Source of the DNA: Bacteroides propionicigenes
GTDB taxonomy: Bacteria > Bacteroidota > Bacteroidia > Bacteroidales > Bacteroidaceae
Direction of reading: 5' to 3'
Assembly: GCF_018390535.1 (NCBI RefSeq)
Contig: NZ_JAHBBW010000004.1
Location: 186,001 to 250,000 of the forward strand
Length of the DNA: 64,000 nucleotides
Below the pieces are notes generated by a model. The model saw nothing but the letters and a program-made list of their open reading frames with translations. It ran no database searches and was not told the DNA's origin. The position numbers were made by a program, and so were the translations under genes. Positions 41,350 to 48,273 of the stretch are shown here, piece after piece (position 1 is the stretch's first letter; each line of letters starts with the position of its first letter).

Positions 41350-41760
41350 ATGAAAAAAGTATTCTACTTCAGTATGATGGTAATGGCTATGTTCGTAATG
41401 ACATCCTGTTCTTCTTCCTCAAATACTCCGGGCGGTGCGCTGAAAAAGTATAGCGAGTACCTGAAAAACGGTGAGTATGAGAAGTTCGTAGAGGGAATGG
41501 CCTTTAAAGACAGCCAAGATGCAGCAAAAGTAAAAGAACAAAAGGAAGCGCTGGTTTCCATGCTCAAGGAAAAACTGTCTAAGGAATATGATAAAAAAGG
41601 CGGTATAAAGGATATTGAAATCCTGTCGGAACAAATTGCCGAAGACGGCAATACTGCCGTAGTAAAGACCAAATATACTTACGGAAACGGCGAGACCCAA
41701 GAGGGTGAGCAAAAAATGGTGAAACAAGACGGCAAATGGCTGATGTCCATGGGTAAATAG
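41350..41760 (+). CDS. Small lipoprotein with DUF4878-like domain
   Basis: A 136-residue lipoprotein (lipobox VMTSC, Cys20). The mature part, from GGALKKYSEYLKNGEYEKFV to VKQDGKWLMSMGK, has the NTF2/lumazine-binding-like pattern of DUF4878 proteins common in Bacteroides: a helical start, then strands with VVKTKYTYGNGETQEGEQKM. Function unknown; members sit in the periplasm or on the surface. It follows the YiiX-like gene after 32 bp and is probably in the same transcript. Confidence 0.85.
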   Translation: MKKVFYFSMMVMAMFVMTSCSSSSNTPGGALKKYSEYLKNGEYEKFVEGMAFKDSQDAAKVKEQKEALVSMLKEKLSKEYDKKGGIKDIEILSEQIAEDGNTAVVKTKYTYGNGETQEGEQKMVKQDGKWLMSMGK

Positions 41761-41789
41761 AACCGGGCAGCCATCTGTCGTTCTACAAA

Positions 41790-42551
41790 TCAGTAAAGGT
41801 CATGCCGCGCAACCTCTGTAAAGAGTGCAGCCAGTTTCTCAATGACCGGTTTCAGATAGCGTCTGCCTTTTTCTGCAGACGCTTTCTTGGGATTACCCAC
41901 CCCGGTATCCACCGTAGCCTTATCCCAATGGCGGGGCGTCCATGCCACTTTCTCATTCAATGAAGCGATGACAAACGGGCGGGACTCTCCATCGCCCGCC
42001 TCAGCAAGGTTCACCAGTTCGGGATGATAGTACATCATGGCTGAAGTCTCCGATTCGCCGGCATGGTCGTCAATGGCAGCTTCAAAATACCCTTTTGTGG
42101 GAATGATGCTGAACCAGTCGGTCGCCATAATCAGGAAATCGGGATAAGTAAAAGCAAGGTCGCGAATCATCCCCTTGAAATTGTTGCCGCCGTGACCGCC
42201 GAGAATAACCAGTTTACGTATGCCCTGCACATAAAGGGAAGCTACAATATCTTCCAGAATAGCTTGCTGGGTGGTGTAGCGGGTGTGAATACAGAAAGGA
42301 AGCTCGCGCTGTCCGGGATTGTGGGCGCCGAAAGGCACAGGCGGCATCACCATGCAACGCACACCGGAGCGTTCCAGCGCCAATGCAGCGGCATCTACGG
42401 CGATGTCATGCGGAAGGATACAATCCGTCAGATAAGGCAGATGCAGGTTATGGGGTTCGGTAGCCCCCCAAGGAAGAACTACAACGTCATACTTCACGTC
42501 TTTCACCTTTCCATAACAGGAGACGGCAAGATCTATTTCTCTTTTTTCCAT
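41790..42551 (-). CDS. Creatininase family amidohydrolase
   Basis: A 253-residue metal-dependent amidohydrolase. Metal ligands of the creatininase fold are visible: Glu32 and His34 in GATEPHNLHL, Asp43 in YLTDC, His in LGGHGGNN (near 119) and Glu in DDHAGESETS (near 170). Family members open small cyclic amides (creatinine) or act in riboflavin, F420 or mycofactocin pathways; the substrate here is not clear. Length is normal. The AraC regulator lies 18 bp upstream on the same strand, so the two are probably one unit and the regulator may respond to the substrate (inference). Confidence 0.9.
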   Translation of the reverse strand: MEKREIDLAVSCYGKVKDVKYDVVVLPWGATEPHNLHLPYLTDCILPHDIAVDAAALALERSGVRCMVMPPVPFGAHNPGQRELPFCIHTRYTTQQAILEDIVASLYVQGIRKLVILGGHGGNNFKGMIRDLAFTYPDFLIMATDWFSIIPTKGYFEAAIDDHAGESETSAMMYYHPELVNLAEAGDGESRPFVIASLNEKVAWTPRHWDKATVDTGVGNPKKASAEKGRRYLKPVIEKLAALFTEVARHDLY

Positions 42552-42569
42552 ATCGATTATCTTTAGAGG

Positions 42570-43448
42570 TTATTGCCTTCTGTATTCTTTAGGCGACAGT
42601 CCCGTATGATGCTTGAAGTACTTTCCGAAGAAAGACTGGTTGGCAAAATGCAGCTCGTCGGATATTTCCTGAATACTCTGTTCGGATGATTTCAGCATGG
42701 CTTTCGCTTCCAGAATCACCAGACTGTCAATCCACTCGCCCGCTGTCTTTCCGCTCACCTCTTTCACTACGGTAGAGAGATGTTTGGGCGTAAGGAACAT
42801 CTTGTCGGCATAATAAGACACGCTCCTCTCCTGTTTATAAAACTCATAAACATACCGGATGAAACGTTCAAACAAATCTTCCTTGCGGCTTTTGGGCATA
42901 TGTTCCTTAACGGTATGCCCCTGATAGATATTGTATATCTCGTAGAACAAAGACAACAAAATGCCCTGCGTTATTTCTTTACGATACGGATTGTCTTTCA
43001 GCTTCACTTTGCTCCACAAGAAAGAGTGGTACTCCTCGAAAGATTGCAGTTCTTCGGCAGAGACGCGGATACAGGGCCGCTCCTTTATCATAAAGAACAT
43101 CGGGAAAAGTTGTTGCACCGTAGGTATCACCATGTCCATGAAATCTCTGGACACCGCGATAAACCCGCCGGAAAAATCACCGGAACGTTCGCCCTGCTGC
43201 ACAATCTGTTCGGGCAGGACGATGCAGAGCATACCTTCCCGCATCTCATACTCCCGCAGATTGATGTTCAGCTTGCACCAGCCTTTACGGCATACAGCGA
43301 GACAGGCAGCATTCAAGCGGGTGGGATATGCAGTCAGAGGCATATCCTTTATATCATCAAAGATAGCGAAATCATTGCCTATAAAATCAATCATAGGCAA
43401 ATGATGTATTCCGGAAATGTCAACGTTGCGAATCTGTTTTGTATTCAT
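42570..43448 (-). CDS. AraC family transcription regulator
   Basis: A 292-residue regulator with an N-terminal cupin-like sensing domain (residues about 20-160, with CKLNINLREYEMREGMLCIV) and a C-terminal AraC DNA-binding domain (from about 190). Its first helix-turn-helix is VSYYADKMFLTPKHLSTVVK and its second SIQEISDELHFANQSFFGKYFKHHTGLSPKEYR (read across the family signature). The neighbour 18 bp downstream is the creatininase-family gene. A perfect -7 box lies at 43468-43475. Confidence 0.93.
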   Translation of the reverse strand: MNTKQIRNVDISGIHHLPMIDFIGNDFAIFDDIKDMPLTAYPTRLNAACLAVCRKGWCKLNINLREYEMREGMLCIVLPEQIVQQGERSGDFSGGFIAVSRDFMDMVIPTVQQLFPMFFMIKERPCIRVSAEELQSFEEYHSFLWSKVKLKDNPYRKEITQGILLSLFYEIYNIYQGHTVKEHMPKSRKEDLFERFIRYVYEFYKQERSVSYYADKMFLTPKHLSTVVKEVSGKTAGEWIDSLVILEAKAMLKSSEQSIQEISDELHFANQSFFGKYFKHHTGLSPKEYRRQ

Positions 43449-43467
43449 CAGTCTTGTGCTTTGCCGG

Positions 43468-43475
43468 CAAATATA
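43468..43475 (-). promoter_or_regulatory. Candidate -7 box of the AraC regulator
   Basis: TATATTTG on the minus strand, 19 bp before the start codon; no -33 TTTG seen. Confidence 0.5.
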
Positions 43476-43519
43476 GGATTATTCATGGAATAATTAATTT
43501 AAAAATCGTGAATGTTACC

Positions 43520-45817
43520 TTAATTCATAATTTTAAACCCTATAAAGAATGTACGCGGCTGTGTGGGCCCGTAGAAATAACCGGCATCACGAAACTCGCC
43601 CTTATCCAAATCCTTCTGAAAACTGTTGAAGATGTTCTGCACACCCGTATTCAACTGAAGCTTGATGTGGTCGTGCAATACGAAAGTATAGTTCAGCTTC
43701 AGGTTGAGATCGAAGAAGTGCGGGGTATGCTCCATGCGGTCTTTCTCGATATATCCGGCATAATGCGGCACAATCATCTTGCCCGTATAAGTGCCCGATA
43801 GGGAGAAATCGAAATTCTTCACCGGAGCGGACGAGAAAGTGAAGTAACCGTAATAATCGGGTGTGCGGGGCATACGTTTGGTTGTCAGGCTCTCACCGTC
43901 CACCTCCGTCCAAGCCTCCTCACGGGTATAGCGGCTGCGCTGTGCGGTAAAGCCCAGCTGGAACTGAGTTTCCTTGCCATGGGCAATCTTGGCATCGAGG
44001 TTTGCGCCGTACACACGGGCGCCGTTACCGTTGCGGCGTTCCTTAATCACATCGCCCATATCGTTCTTTCCGATATCTTCGAGGACAAAGACATGGCGCA
44101 AGTCGGTATAGAAGCCCTCTATGAGGATGTTTGCCTGCCAATGCCCCAAACGGGTAGTCCAGTCTACCGAACCGCTGTAACTGTTGGACCGCTCTTCGCG
44201 CAGGTTGTCCGCCAGCTTGATTTGCACGCCTTCACCACCGACTGCGGTGACATGGAGGTCTTCATCGTATGCCTGCGGGGCACGGAAACCGGTGGAGTAC
44301 GTCAGACGCGCCTGAAAATCCTCGGCAGGTTTATAAAGCAAGTTGACACGAGGGCTGAAAATCAGCTTGTCTATCAGGTTGTGCTTGTCCAGACGGGCGC
44401 CGACAAGCATAGTCAGCACATTCATCTTCCATTCATTCTGCACAAAAGCGCTGGCGATGCGGACATCTTGCCGCATATCGCGATGATAGCCCGTCATGAC
44501 ATCGTGCATGGAATTGTTTTGGTACTCCAGTCCGCCCGTAAAAGTGGCGGGGGCGAAAAGGCAGTTATCCATATTGCCCACATACATACCACCTGCCACC
44601 CAAGTCAGGTCGTTGGTCTTGCCGTAGGCATTCATGTCTTTCTGTGCGCCGTAATAACTGTTGCGGTCGGTGTGCTGTACAGAGCCATACAACGAGATTT
44701 TATGTTTATATTCGCGCCAGAAGAGGTCGTAGCTCAGCCCGCCGCTGTTGATGACGTGCTTGGTTTGCTCGGTGATGTCCGTCTCATGCGGCTGGAGGTC
44801 GAACTTGTTACCGCCGCGACGGAATTCGTTGGTAGTGTGGTACTCCAGATTGATGCGGCTGAAATGTGTGGGACGGTAATAGGCACGGAAGCCGAAAGTA
44901 TTCATGTTCAGCTTGCCCAGTTCGGAGAAGCCGTCACCGTCACGGTCGTAGGGGTTTCGGTTGCGGTAGCTTTCGTAGAGGGCTATTCCGTAAGAATTGT
45001 CTTTGGCTACCAGAGAAACGTTCGCTCCCATATACTGCTCCCACGACTTGCCGTCCATGTTGGAGAACATACTCGATACTTGGAAGGAATTGTTGATGGG
45101 GTCTTTGGTAATGATATTGATAGTTCCGCCCACGGCATTGGCGCCGAACAGCGCCGAGCCGCCGCCACGTACCACTTCCACTCTTTCTATCATGTTCACC
45201 GGTATCTGTTCCAGTCCGTACACTCCGCTCAACGCACTGATAATGGGACGGCTGTTAATCAGAATTTGTGAGTAAGGTCCTTCCAGACCGTTGATACGCA
45301 CTTGCGGAAAACCGCAGTTCTGGCAGTTATTCTCCACACGCAGTCCCGACTGGTAATTAAGGGTTTTGGCAAGGTCGGTGGAGTTTACCATTTCAAAGAG
45401 TTTGGTACTCATCACGTTCACCACCACAGGAGCTGCCTTGCGGCTTACCTCATTGCGGTTGGCAGACACAACGACCTCATCCGTCATAAAACTTTCTTCC
45501 TCCATCTGGAAATGCACTACCGCCGTAAAGTCCTTGTTGACTTCAATCTCCTTTTCCTGCGTCTTGTAGCCTACCGCAGATACGCGCAACTTATATTTGC
45601 CTGCCGGAAGGTTCTTAAACTCAAACTGGCCTTCTTCATTGGATACTGTTCCCTGTCCGCTGCCTACAATCAAAATAGTGGCATACGGTATGTTCTCTTC
45701 CGAGCCTTTCACAAGGACATGGCCGGAAATCATATTGCCTTCCCTGATGGGGTTCGCGGCAATAGCTGCGCCGATGCTTGTCATGGCAAGCACCAACGCC
45801 AATATATAATGTCTCAT
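43520..45817 (-). CDS. TonB-dependent receptor with Cys-pair plug, probably metal or metal-complex uptake
   Basis: A 765-residue outer-membrane transporter. Signal peptide (1-20, ending AIA-A), CarboxypepD-like domain (ISGHVLVKGSEENIPYATIL to about 105), TonB-box-like DEVVVSANRNEV, and a plug with the unusual Cys165/Cys168 pair in VENNCQNCGFPQVRINGLEG, followed by MIERVEVVRGGGSALFGANA. The barrel is rich in His (for example RGGNKFDLQPHETDITEQTK, NSMHDVMTGYHRDM) and ends GFKIMN. The gene upstream encodes a His-rich exported protein. Both features point to a transition metal such as zinc or copper, but heme or cobalamin cannot be excluded. Confidence 0.88.
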   Translation of the reverse strand: MRHYILALVLAMTSIGAAIAANPIREGNMISGHVLVKGSEENIPYATILIVGSGQGTVSNEEGQFEFKNLPAGKYKLRVSAVGYKTQEKEIEVNKDFTAVVHFQMEEESFMTDEVVVSANRNEVSRKAAPVVVNVMSTKLFEMVNSTDLAKTLNYQSGLRVENNCQNCGFPQVRINGLEGPYSQILINSRPIISALSGVYGLEQIPVNMIERVEVVRGGGSALFGANAVGGTINIITKDPINNSFQVSSMFSNMDGKSWEQYMGANVSLVAKDNSYGIALYESYRNRNPYDRDGDGFSELGKLNMNTFGFRAYYRPTHFSRINLEYHTTNEFRRGGNKFDLQPHETDITEQTKHVINSGGLSYDLFWREYKHKISLYGSVQHTDRNSYYGAQKDMNAYGKTNDLTWVAGGMYVGNMDNCLFAPATFTGGLEYQNNSMHDVMTGYHRDMRQDVRIASAFVQNEWKMNVLTMLVGARLDKHNLIDKLIFSPRVNLLYKPAEDFQARLTYSTGFRAPQAYDEDLHVTAVGGEGVQIKLADNLREERSNSYSGSVDWTTRLGHWQANILIEGFYTDLRHVFVLEDIGKNDMGDVIKERRNGNGARVYGANLDAKIAHGKETQFQLGFTAQRSRYTREEAWTEVDGESLTTKRMPRTPDYYGYFTFSSAPVKNFDFSLSGTYTGKMIVPHYAGYIEKDRMEHTPHFFDLNLKLNYTFVLHDHIKLQLNTGVQNIFNSFQKDLDKGEFRDAGYFYGPTQPRTFFIGFKIMN

Positions 45818-45864
45818 TTGAATAATCGCTTTTATTTCTGTTACAAAATCAACTTATACAAGTT

Positions 45865-45943
45865 GTCATTCAGAGCGGAGCGAAGAATCTGCTCTCTTTA
45901 ATATGTGTGCGGAGAAGGGATTCTTCGCTCCGCTCTGAATGAC
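45865..45943. repeat. Intergenic inverted repeat (GAGCGGAGCGAAG element)
   Basis: Two perfect 25-bp arms, 45865-45889 (starting GTCATTCAGAGCGGAGCG) and 45919-45943, separated by 29 bases. I recognise this GTCATTCAGAGCGGAGCGAA hairpin as a word that recurs between genes in Bacteroidota. It lies in the gap between the His-rich gene and the receptor and would form a strong RNA hairpin within their joint transcript. Confidence 0.8.
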
Positions 45944-46016
45944 AGATAGTCTTGATACAAGCTAATCTTTAATATTTACTTACTATAAAATCTGTCAGTT
46001 TATGATGCCGTCCCGG

Positions 46017-46126
46017 TATCAATGTTTGATACGGCGAATACCAAACATTGGTACGGCGAATACCAAACATTGGTACAACGAATACCAAGCGTTGGTACGA
46101 CGAATACCAAGCGTTGGTACAGACAA
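46017..46126. repeat. 22-bp array of five palindromic units
   Basis: Units start at 46017, 46039, 46061, 46083 and 46105, exactly 22 bp apart. The 15-bp cores are TATCAA-TGT-TTGATA, TACCAA-ACA-TTGGTA (twice) and TACCAA-GCG-TTGGTA (twice); spacers are CGGCGAA, CGGCGAA, CAACGAA, CGACGAA and CAGACAA. In the first unit both arms differ from the others in step (C to T, G to A), so the dyad is kept. The array begins 2 bp after the stop of the His-rich gene. The remaining 200 bp to the receptor start hold the hairpin repeat at 45865-45943. Confidence 0.9.
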
Positions 46127-46128
46127 TA

Positions 46129-46470
46129 TTAAAGAGTAACGAAATAAGGGGGAGCGCGAAGTGAAAGTACCCGATACGCTTTTCCCTTGATGACGGGAGT
46201 ATCGGTTTCGTTTTCAACCACTCGCAGCAAGGAACGCATCGGGTGTTGTATCTCGCAACAGTCCGGCTTGTCCGAACTGAAATGAGACAGCAAACCGATA
46301 ACAATCAGCGAAGTGGCTGAATGCGAGTGTTGGTTGTGAAAAGGGTGCGAGTGGGTAATCAGCACCCCGTTGATGTAATGGACGTGAGTAAATGCCGTCA
46401 CACTTGTCTGGTACACCGCAAAGAGCGCCAGCAAGCATAATGCGCATATGTTTCTTTTTATTCCTTTCAC
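46129..46470 (-). CDS. Small exported His-rich protein
   Basis: A 113-residue protein that I take to start at a GTG (46470), since no ATG gives the hydrophobic N-terminus (ICALCLLALFAVYQTSVTAF, a signal or anchor). The mature part has the histidine cluster THVHYINGVLITHSHPFHNQ followed by HSHS and a DCCEIQHP motif, so metal binding is likely. It is upstream of the Cys-pair TonB receptor on the same strand with a clear promoter at 46504-46536, and the two are probably one transcript separated by the 22-bp array and a hairpin. I do not know the family; proteins like it often sit beside zinc or copper receptors in Bacteroidota. Confidence 0.75.
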   Translation of the reverse strand: MKGIKRNICALCLLALFAVYQTSVTAFTHVHYINGVLITHSHPFHNQHSHSATSLIVIGLLSHFSSDKPDCCEIQHPMRSLLRVVENETDTPVIKGKAYRVLSLRAPPYFVTL

Positions 46471-46503
46471 GTCTTATCAGTTGTTCGTTTTATTTAGAGG
46501 GCG

Positions 46504-46536
46504 CAAAGGTAATGATTATTCCTGAACTTTACCAAA
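46504..46536 (-). promoter_or_regulatory. Promoter of the His-rich/receptor unit
   Basis: Minus strand: TTTG (46536-46533), 21 bp, TACCTTTG (46511-46504). The -33 part lies inside the 3' end of the 5'-nucleotidase gene. Confidence 0.6.
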
Positions 46537-48261
46537 CAAGAACTCATAATCGCGTTTGGAAGCCGGAGCCGCCCACTCTTCGGGAATAAATTTCCACTGG
46601 CCGAGCGCACGCGGTTCAATCACTTTCGTCTGTTCGATATATTGCATCAGATAATAACGCAAGTCCTTGTCCGTGGAACTGATGATACGTCCTTTCAATT
46701 CATCTTGGGGAATGCCCGCGCCCTTTGTCAACAGTTCCCCGCCACCGTTGCCCCGGTAAGAGTTCAGGGCCACAGTGTACATCTTGTTCATATCAAACGG
46801 AGTGCCGTCCGCCATACTGAGGACAGTAACCTTCTGTCCGCTCGGTTTCGTAACGTCCACTGTATAGATGATGCCTGCCGCCGAATCGAAATTGAAGCTG
46901 AAGTTCTTGAAGGAAGCCCTGTCCGCCGCACCCTCGCGGGGTTTGTCGCGGAACAACAGAATATGGTCATCGGGCGAAGCCATCCGGTTTGTCCAGAGGT
47001 CATAAGACATCTCTAAAGCATCGTGCACCTCCTTGCCCGAAAGCCGCATGGTGTAGAGCATATTCTCATACTTATACAGGTTGAACATATCATACACGTA
47101 GACATCCCCCTCCTTTATCTGCGTGTCATACGACAAAGGAGCCGCAAACGAGATATCAGCGCCGCTGATTTTCAGCTGCAAGGTATGGATGAGGTCTATG
47201 AAAGCGGAAGAGCCGAAATAAGCGGGACGGGTGGAGATAGTCTCCGTGAAACGCCCGATTTTCTTCGATACGAAATCCTGAATAGTGGTGTACTGCGGGG
47301 CAAAGTGTTTCATAAACTCGTCACTGATGCCATAACTCCCGGTCTCGGTCAGTGTACCGTCAATCTTCTTATCCACGACTTTGCCATTACGCAATTTCAC
47401 AGTTATATCAATATCACTTACCACTATACCGTTGCTGGCAGGGTCAATCACCAGCACAGAGTCACCCGCCACGTTCTGCACCTTCTTGCATTCGCGGGCA
47501 TGGTCGTGCCCCATCAATACAATATCGAAACCCGGTACATTGCGCGCCACATTCAGCGAAGCGTTCTCCCGATACTTGCCTCCCATCAGCAATGCGTCCT
47601 GCCCGGCATGGAACATACCGATAACAATATCCGGCCGCTCCTTTTCACGAATTATTTTCATCCACTTGCGTGCCGTATCTTCCATATCATCGAAGCGGAG
47701 CCCTTTCCACAGATTCTCGGACAGCCACACCGGGATGGCGGGCGTTATCATGCCGAGGACAACAATCTTTACACCGTCGCGTTCGAGCGCCACATAGGGC
47801 GGAAAATGAGTTTCGCCCGTAGCCGTATCAATGATGTTGGCACCCAGTACGGGAGCATGGCATTCGCCTGCCCAACGGTCGAAAACGGCACGTCCCGTTT
47901 CAACATCGTGGTTGCCCATATTGCCTGCATTATATCCCATAAAGTTCAGCATTTCAGCCGTCAGATGAGGAGATACCGTATCAATATAATTATAGTAATA
48001 GGCGGTAGGCTGCCCTTGGAGAATATCACCGTTATCCAGCAATATCAGATTATCTTTATACGTCTCACGCTCTTTCCGGACAAAAGCATATACACGTGCC
48101 AGGCTTCCGGCAGCTTCACGCTGAAGAATAAAGTCGCGGGGATAGAAGTTCCCGTGTATATCACTGGTTTGTACCACCTTTAATTTAACCGTCTTCTCCT
48201 GTGCGGCAACCGTGCCAATCAACAGGATAATCCATACAAAGCAACAAATCTGTTTCTTCAT
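46516..48261 (-). CDS. Secreted 5'-nucleotidase/UDP-sugar hydrolase (UshA family)
   Basis: A 581-residue protein with a signal peptide (1-20, ending VAA-Q). The calcineurin-like metallophosphatase domain has SDIHGNF, NGDILQGQP, GNMGNHDVE, MFHAGQD and GHDHA motifs, which bind the two metals. The C-terminal 5'-nucleotidase domain follows from about residue 330 (SSAFIDLIHTLQLKISGADI, YKYENMLYTMRLSGKEV, YRGNGGGELL). Enzymes of this type strip phosphate from nucleotides in the periplasm. It begins 12 bp after the sensor kinase stops, so both are one transcript. Length is normal. Confidence 0.93.
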   Translation of the reverse strand: MKKQICCFVWIILLIGTVAAQEKTVKLKVVQTSDIHGNFYPRDFILQREAAGSLARVYAFVRKERETYKDNLILLDNGDILQGQPTAYYYNYIDTVSPHLTAEMLNFMGYNAGNMGNHDVETGRAVFDRWAGECHAPVLGANIIDTATGETHFPPYVALERDGVKIVVLGMITPAIPVWLSENLWKGLRFDDMEDTARKWMKIIREKERPDIVIGMFHAGQDALLMGGKYRENASLNVARNVPGFDIVLMGHDHARECKKVQNVAGDSVLVIDPASNGIVVSDIDITVKLRNGKVVDKKIDGTLTETGSYGISDEFMKHFAPQYTTIQDFVSKKIGRFTETISTRPAYFGSSAFIDLIHTLQLKISGADISFAAPLSYDTQIKEGDVYVYDMFNLYKYENMLYTMRLSGKEVHDALEMSYDLWTNRMASPDDHILLFRDKPREGAADRASFKNFSFNFDSAAGIIYTVDVTKPSGQKVTVLSMADGTPFDMNKMYTVALNSYRGNGGGELLTKGAGIPQDELKGRIISSTDKDLRYYLMQYIEQTKVIEPRALGQWKFIPEEWAAPASKRDYEFLFGKVQE

Positions 48262-48273
48262 GTTTCTTCTCTT

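Noticed and set aside
43979..45271. Plus-strand frame of 430 codons opposite the Cys-pair receptor
   Set aside because: Antisense shadow of a confident TonB receptor gene; no start signal or family text.
46017..46126. The array as a CRISPR
   Set aside because: Units abut with constant short spacers and no unique 30-40-bp spacers; there are no cas genes in the window.
45969..46304. Minus-strand frame of 111 codons reading through the 22-bp array, giving a repeated VWYSPYQ/VFVVP peptide
   Set aside because: It overlaps the His-rich gene in another frame and the peptide repeat only reflects the DNA array, whose 22-bp step is not a multiple of three.
47023..48183. Plus-strand frame of 386 codons opposite the 5'-nucleotidase
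   Set aside because: Antisense shadow with no promoter, ribosome binding site or motif.
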